Source of the DNA: Auxenochlorella pyrenoidosa
Taxonomy: Eukaryota; Chlorophyta; Trebouxiophyceae; Chlorellales; Chlorellaceae
Assembly: GCA_001430745.1 (NCBI GenBank)
Contig: KQ482051.1
Span: 153,309-175,602 of the forward strand
DNA: 22,294 nt
Direction: 5' to 3'
Part shown: piece by piece, positions 19,357 to 22,294 of the stretch
How positions within the stretch are numbered: position 1 is the stretch's first letter
Layout: the number at the start of each line of letters is the position of its first letter
Program-made: the position numbers and the translations under genes
The notes under the pieces: model-generated
Told to the model about the DNA's origin: nothing
What the model saw: the letters and a program-made list of their open reading frames with translations, nothing else
Database searches by the model: none

Positions 19357-20007
19357 CCCATCCGTCGCCCGCCCCCGCTGTCCACGCTAGCCTTATGCCT
19401 CGCCCCTCAGCACTGATGGCAGTCCCGCAGGTTGCATTGCCTCTCGCTCATTCAAAACACTTGCCGTGCACCTGCCCTGCCTGCCCATTGCAAGGCCTGG
19501 CGCCATCCTTCCATTCTTCTGTGACCAGCTGAATCAACAAAGTAAGACAGGGACAGGCGTCAGCGGCAGCGTTGAGGGGCAATGCAACGCAGCCGAGAGG
19601 GGTGGCAATGCTCGCAGAAAACTGGAAGAATGCTTCTAAGGCTAAGCCCCGTTCAGCTTGGCTCAGGCATGTGCGCTCCTGTCTCGCTGTGCACTCGTGG
19701 GAGGCGCGCTGGCTGGCAAGGAAAAAGGAGGCACTGGGCCATGGCGCGCACTGGGGCACCCGCATTTGGAAAATCGTCAGTCGCAGTGGACAAAAGGGAA
19801 CGCACGCATGAAAGACGAGGGGGACAAGTGACGAATGTGCATGGTCAAATGGACAGTGGCAACGACGGGACAGTGATGTGTTGAGTTTGAAAGGGAGGGC
19901 CGACGCAAAGCCATCTAGCACCCTTGGAGGCACATCGCAGCGCTGGGAGGGGACAGCGCCCGCTCATAGAGCCAGCAAGAGCCTTGAGGCAGCCGCCAGG
20001 CAGCTGC

Positions 20008-22294
20008 TCAGACCTCCTCCTCAGAGTCGATCTTGGGGGCCAGGTCCTGCAGGCGGGAAAGAGCCAAGTTGTTGGGCGCTGTGGCCGGCTGCCCCGCGGG
20101 GCGGGAGTGAGCATGCACCCAAAGCGCCTGCACATGCGCACTGCCAGCGCCAGCGGTGCAGCAGACAGCAGCAACGGGCGGGGGCACACCTTGCGGGTGC
20201 CGGTGGCGCCGAAGCGGCGGTTGCCGCGCAGCTTGGTCCAGTCCAGGGGGAACAGGGGCAGCACGTCCTGCGGCGGGGGGAGGAAGTGGGGGCATGCTCC
20301 ACTGAGCCAGCGGCTCGTGGCCCCGGGCGCGCCACTGCAGCTGAGGCTCCTCCACATGCTGCCTGCGGTTTGCGCACTGCTGCTGCCACCAGCAGGGGGG
20401 GGAGGGGGCACCCACCTTGTGGTACACCTCCTGGCACAGCACAGACGCGCCGATCTGCAAGGGGGTGGGTGGGTGGGGCAGGGTGGGGTGGGGCGGAGGT
20501 TGCAGGGTCTTGGCGGGAGGTTGGCAGGGCAGCGTGGCAGTGGGGGTGGGGCGGGGGGCACGCCCGCTCGGCCGCGCACGTCTTTGCGTCGGAGGCTCGC
20601 CTCCCTGGCAGGGTGGGCACAAGCGGCATGCCGGCGCGGCCACTCACGTAGAAGGCGAGGATGGACACCAGGAAGCCAAACACGCCAGTGGCCTACAGGC
20701 AGCGGGTAATCGGGGAGGAGGGCGGCAAGGGGGTTCAAGGATGAGGGGTGTGCGGCACTTCGGCTGCCGCTCACCCATCACCATTTTCACGTGCGGCCTT
20801 CCCGCCGGCCGGCCTGCTGCCCTCAGCCCCCTTCCTCACCCGCCAGCAGCTGGGGTGGGTGGCGGAGGCGGCCTCGAGGAAGAACTGGATGGTGAGCAGG
20901 AACTGCGCGCGGGAGAGGGGGGGGGGGCTGAGCATGCTGGGTGGGGTTTGCGCAAGGAAACCAAGGTCGGCACAACAACTGCCGGTTGCTCTGGCTCTGA
21001 TGCAAGGCGCAGCAGGCCAAAACCAAATATGAGGACAACGGGGGTGGGAGGGCGATGGTTGACCCAAGCATGTGCGGGCGTCACCAGCGGCGGCGCCAGG
21101 CCCTCACCATCATGAGGCACAGGGCACCGTTGAAGGCAAAGGTTGTCATCCACAGAATGAAGGTCAGCACGCCCCACAGCGCGTTCTGCGGTGGTGGGAG
21201 GGCGGGGTCCGGGTGCACGGGCAGGGCTCAGACCTCAGCGCACGTGCTGGCGGGGACGGCTTGCTGGCCGGCAGGCTGGTTGCACTGCTTGATCCAATTG
21301 GCTGAGTGGAACAAGCTTGCGCCTTGGCGAAGTGGTCTCGCTGCAGCTTGGGCAAGTGCCGGGCATGAACCCGTGTTTTGCTGGCGCTCTGGGCAACGCC
21401 CGCGCCCCCCCCCCCGCCTCCCATGCCCCGTGTCAAAGGCAGTGGCCCCGGCTGCACCGCGTCCCACTCACCGCCATCTGCCAGCCCTCCGGGGAGGGGG
21501 TCAGGATCTCAGCGCCCTCCAGGATGCCGCTCAGACCAAAGCCCTGCCGGGGGAGGCGGTGATGCAGCATGCAAGGGGATCGTACAAAGTGCACGTCTGC
21601 AAGGCTGGAGCCGCCCGCAGCTTGGCGTGCCGGTCAAGCACCACGCCTGCCCCCACACCCCCTTCCACCCAACCGCCTCACCATCCAGTAGCCCGAGTAG
21701 CACAGCCAGGTGACGCAGGCCCAGGTGTTCTTGCGCTGGAACTCCAGCCAGCTGCGGATGGAGGGGTTGTTGGAGGGGGGGATGAGGGTGTGAAGGGAGG
21801 GGGGGGGCGCGGGGTGTTTGCACAAATCGGAGAAGAAGACAGCGGCAAACATTCGCGCGCTGGACGGGTTGGGGCGCAACAAGCCTGCGCGCTGGACATT
21901 TGGCAAGGAGGCAGGGCTGCGGCAGACCAATGCTGCCGGTCGTTTGACGCCTGATCCCCCGGGCGGCCCGGCCCACCCACCCAGCCAGCATCTGGCCCAG
22001 GCCGCCAAACAGCAGGGCAAAGGAGTACATCAGCTGGTCGGCGCCGTTGTCGGTGATCTTGAGGAAGGGGCCCTGCGGGGGGAGGAGGATGCGGGCGGTT
22101 GCGAGGTGGGTGAAGGTGACGGGCTAGAGGGAGCCACTGCCTCAGCCTGGCGACGGTGCAGCTGTGGATAAGGTGCATTTGTGCTTCAAATTTGCGTGAG
22201 CAGCGACGCATGTGCCAAAGCAGACAGGCAGACGCAGACAGGGGCAACTCACCATGTGAAGGCAGTTGCATACCGCCAGACCAAAGAGGCCAAA
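20008..22294 (-). CDS. GPR1/FUN34/YaaH family membrane transporter (acetate/succinate type), C-terminal 205 residues
   Basis: Multi-pass protein of the AceTr family, whose members move acetate, succinate or ammonium-linked anions; Chlamydomonas has several (the GFY genes). Exons on the minus strand: 22294-22253 (left-truncated by the window), 22072-21981, 21751-21682, 21543-21472, 21185-21108, 20902-20840, 20692-20648, 20454-20416, 20267-20190 and 20046-20008, all in phase. Hydrophobic segments include FGLFGLAVCNCLHM, LMYSFALLFGGLGQMLAG, NTWACVTWLCYSGYWMGFG, ALWGVLTFILWMTTFAFNGA, FLLTIQFFLEAAS and GVFGFLVSILAFY. GGLGQMLAGWLEFQRKNTW matches the family block GG..Q.laG.wEf..gNt. The tail is long and hydrophilic, ending DLAPKIDSEEEV. 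The start codon and TM1 beginning lie beyond the right edge. One intron ends in TAG, the only non-CAG acceptor seen. Substrate and membrane location cannot be told from sequence. Confidence 0.87.

Larger units (their letters stand above)
18827..20007. other. Convergent 3' spacer between the M11 protease and the transporter gene
   Basis: These 1181 bp hold both 3' UTRs. From about 18920 to 19530 the plus strand is markedly pyrimidine-rich. From about 19540 to 20000 it becomes purine-rich, so each half is pyrimidine-rich in the sense of its own upstream gene. A perfect hairpin lies at 18882-18904 and a degenerate 36-bp duplication at 19285-19356. Short open frames here have no codon-bias or domain support. 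No TGTAA was found in either expected orientation. Confidence 0.6.

Noticed and set aside
19139..19390. 83-codon frame with a repeated NPHTD segment in the 3' spacer
   Set aside because: It begins without ATG, sits in a C-rich 3' region, and the protein repeat simply reflects the degenerate 36-bp DNA duplication.
1..22294. tRNA, rRNA, transposon or viral sequence
   Set aside because: I saw no tRNA-type GGTTCGAAT box, rRNA, transposase, reverse transcriptase or long terminal repeat on either strand.

Overview
The window looks like nuclear DNA from a green alga, most likely a trebouxiophyte of the Chlorella/Micractinium type. It is very GC-rich. Six protein genes are each cut into 5 to 14 short exons by introns of about 90-410 nt with GT(or GC)...CAG borders. 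Protein similarities are to plants and algae (PEP carboxylase, APC6/CDC16, a DUF4864-like plant protein, a gametolysin-type M11 protease). I could not run a database search. The gene models come from reading exons in six frames and checking that every splice phase closes.

Layout from left to right: (1) phosphoenolpyruvate carboxylase, minus strand, 2822 to beyond the left edge; only the first 281 residues are present. (2) A DUF4864-like protein of unknown function, plus strand, 3124-4787, diverging from PEPC across a 301-bp promoter. (3) A bacterial-type M14 'cytosolic carboxypeptidase' homologue, minus strand, 9474-5280, 14 exons, 471 aa, whose first exon reads like an organelle transit peptide. 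(4) APC6/CDC16, a TPR subunit of the anaphase-promoting complex, plus strand, 10175-14703, 13 exons, 618 aa, with a Q/A-rich insert and a CAG repeat in its leader. (5) A secreted gametolysin-like M11 metalloprotease, plus strand, 15460-18826, 9 exons, 554 aa. (6) A GPR1/FUN34/YaaH-type (acetate/succinate transporter family) membrane protein, minus strand, from beyond the right edge to 20008; the last 205 residues are present.

The genes do not form an operon or obvious pathway cluster. PEPC (anaplerotic carbon fixation) and the acetate-type transporter both touch organic-acid metabolism but lie about 17 kb apart. Neighbours alternate divergent, convergent, divergent, tandem, convergent. Two spacers are therefore bidirectional promoters (2823-3123 and 9475-10174) and two are shared 3' regions (4788-5279 and 18827-20007).

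The most unusual signals are a high share of GC-AG introns (4 of the 54 complete introns I could place), a bacterial-type carboxypeptidase with a targeting-like extension, a metzincin zinc motif with Tyr in place of the usual Gly, polarity of G and C tracts inside introns, and a base-composition switch that seems to mark where two convergent transcripts meet. I saw no mobile element, tRNA, rRNA or CRISPR array.
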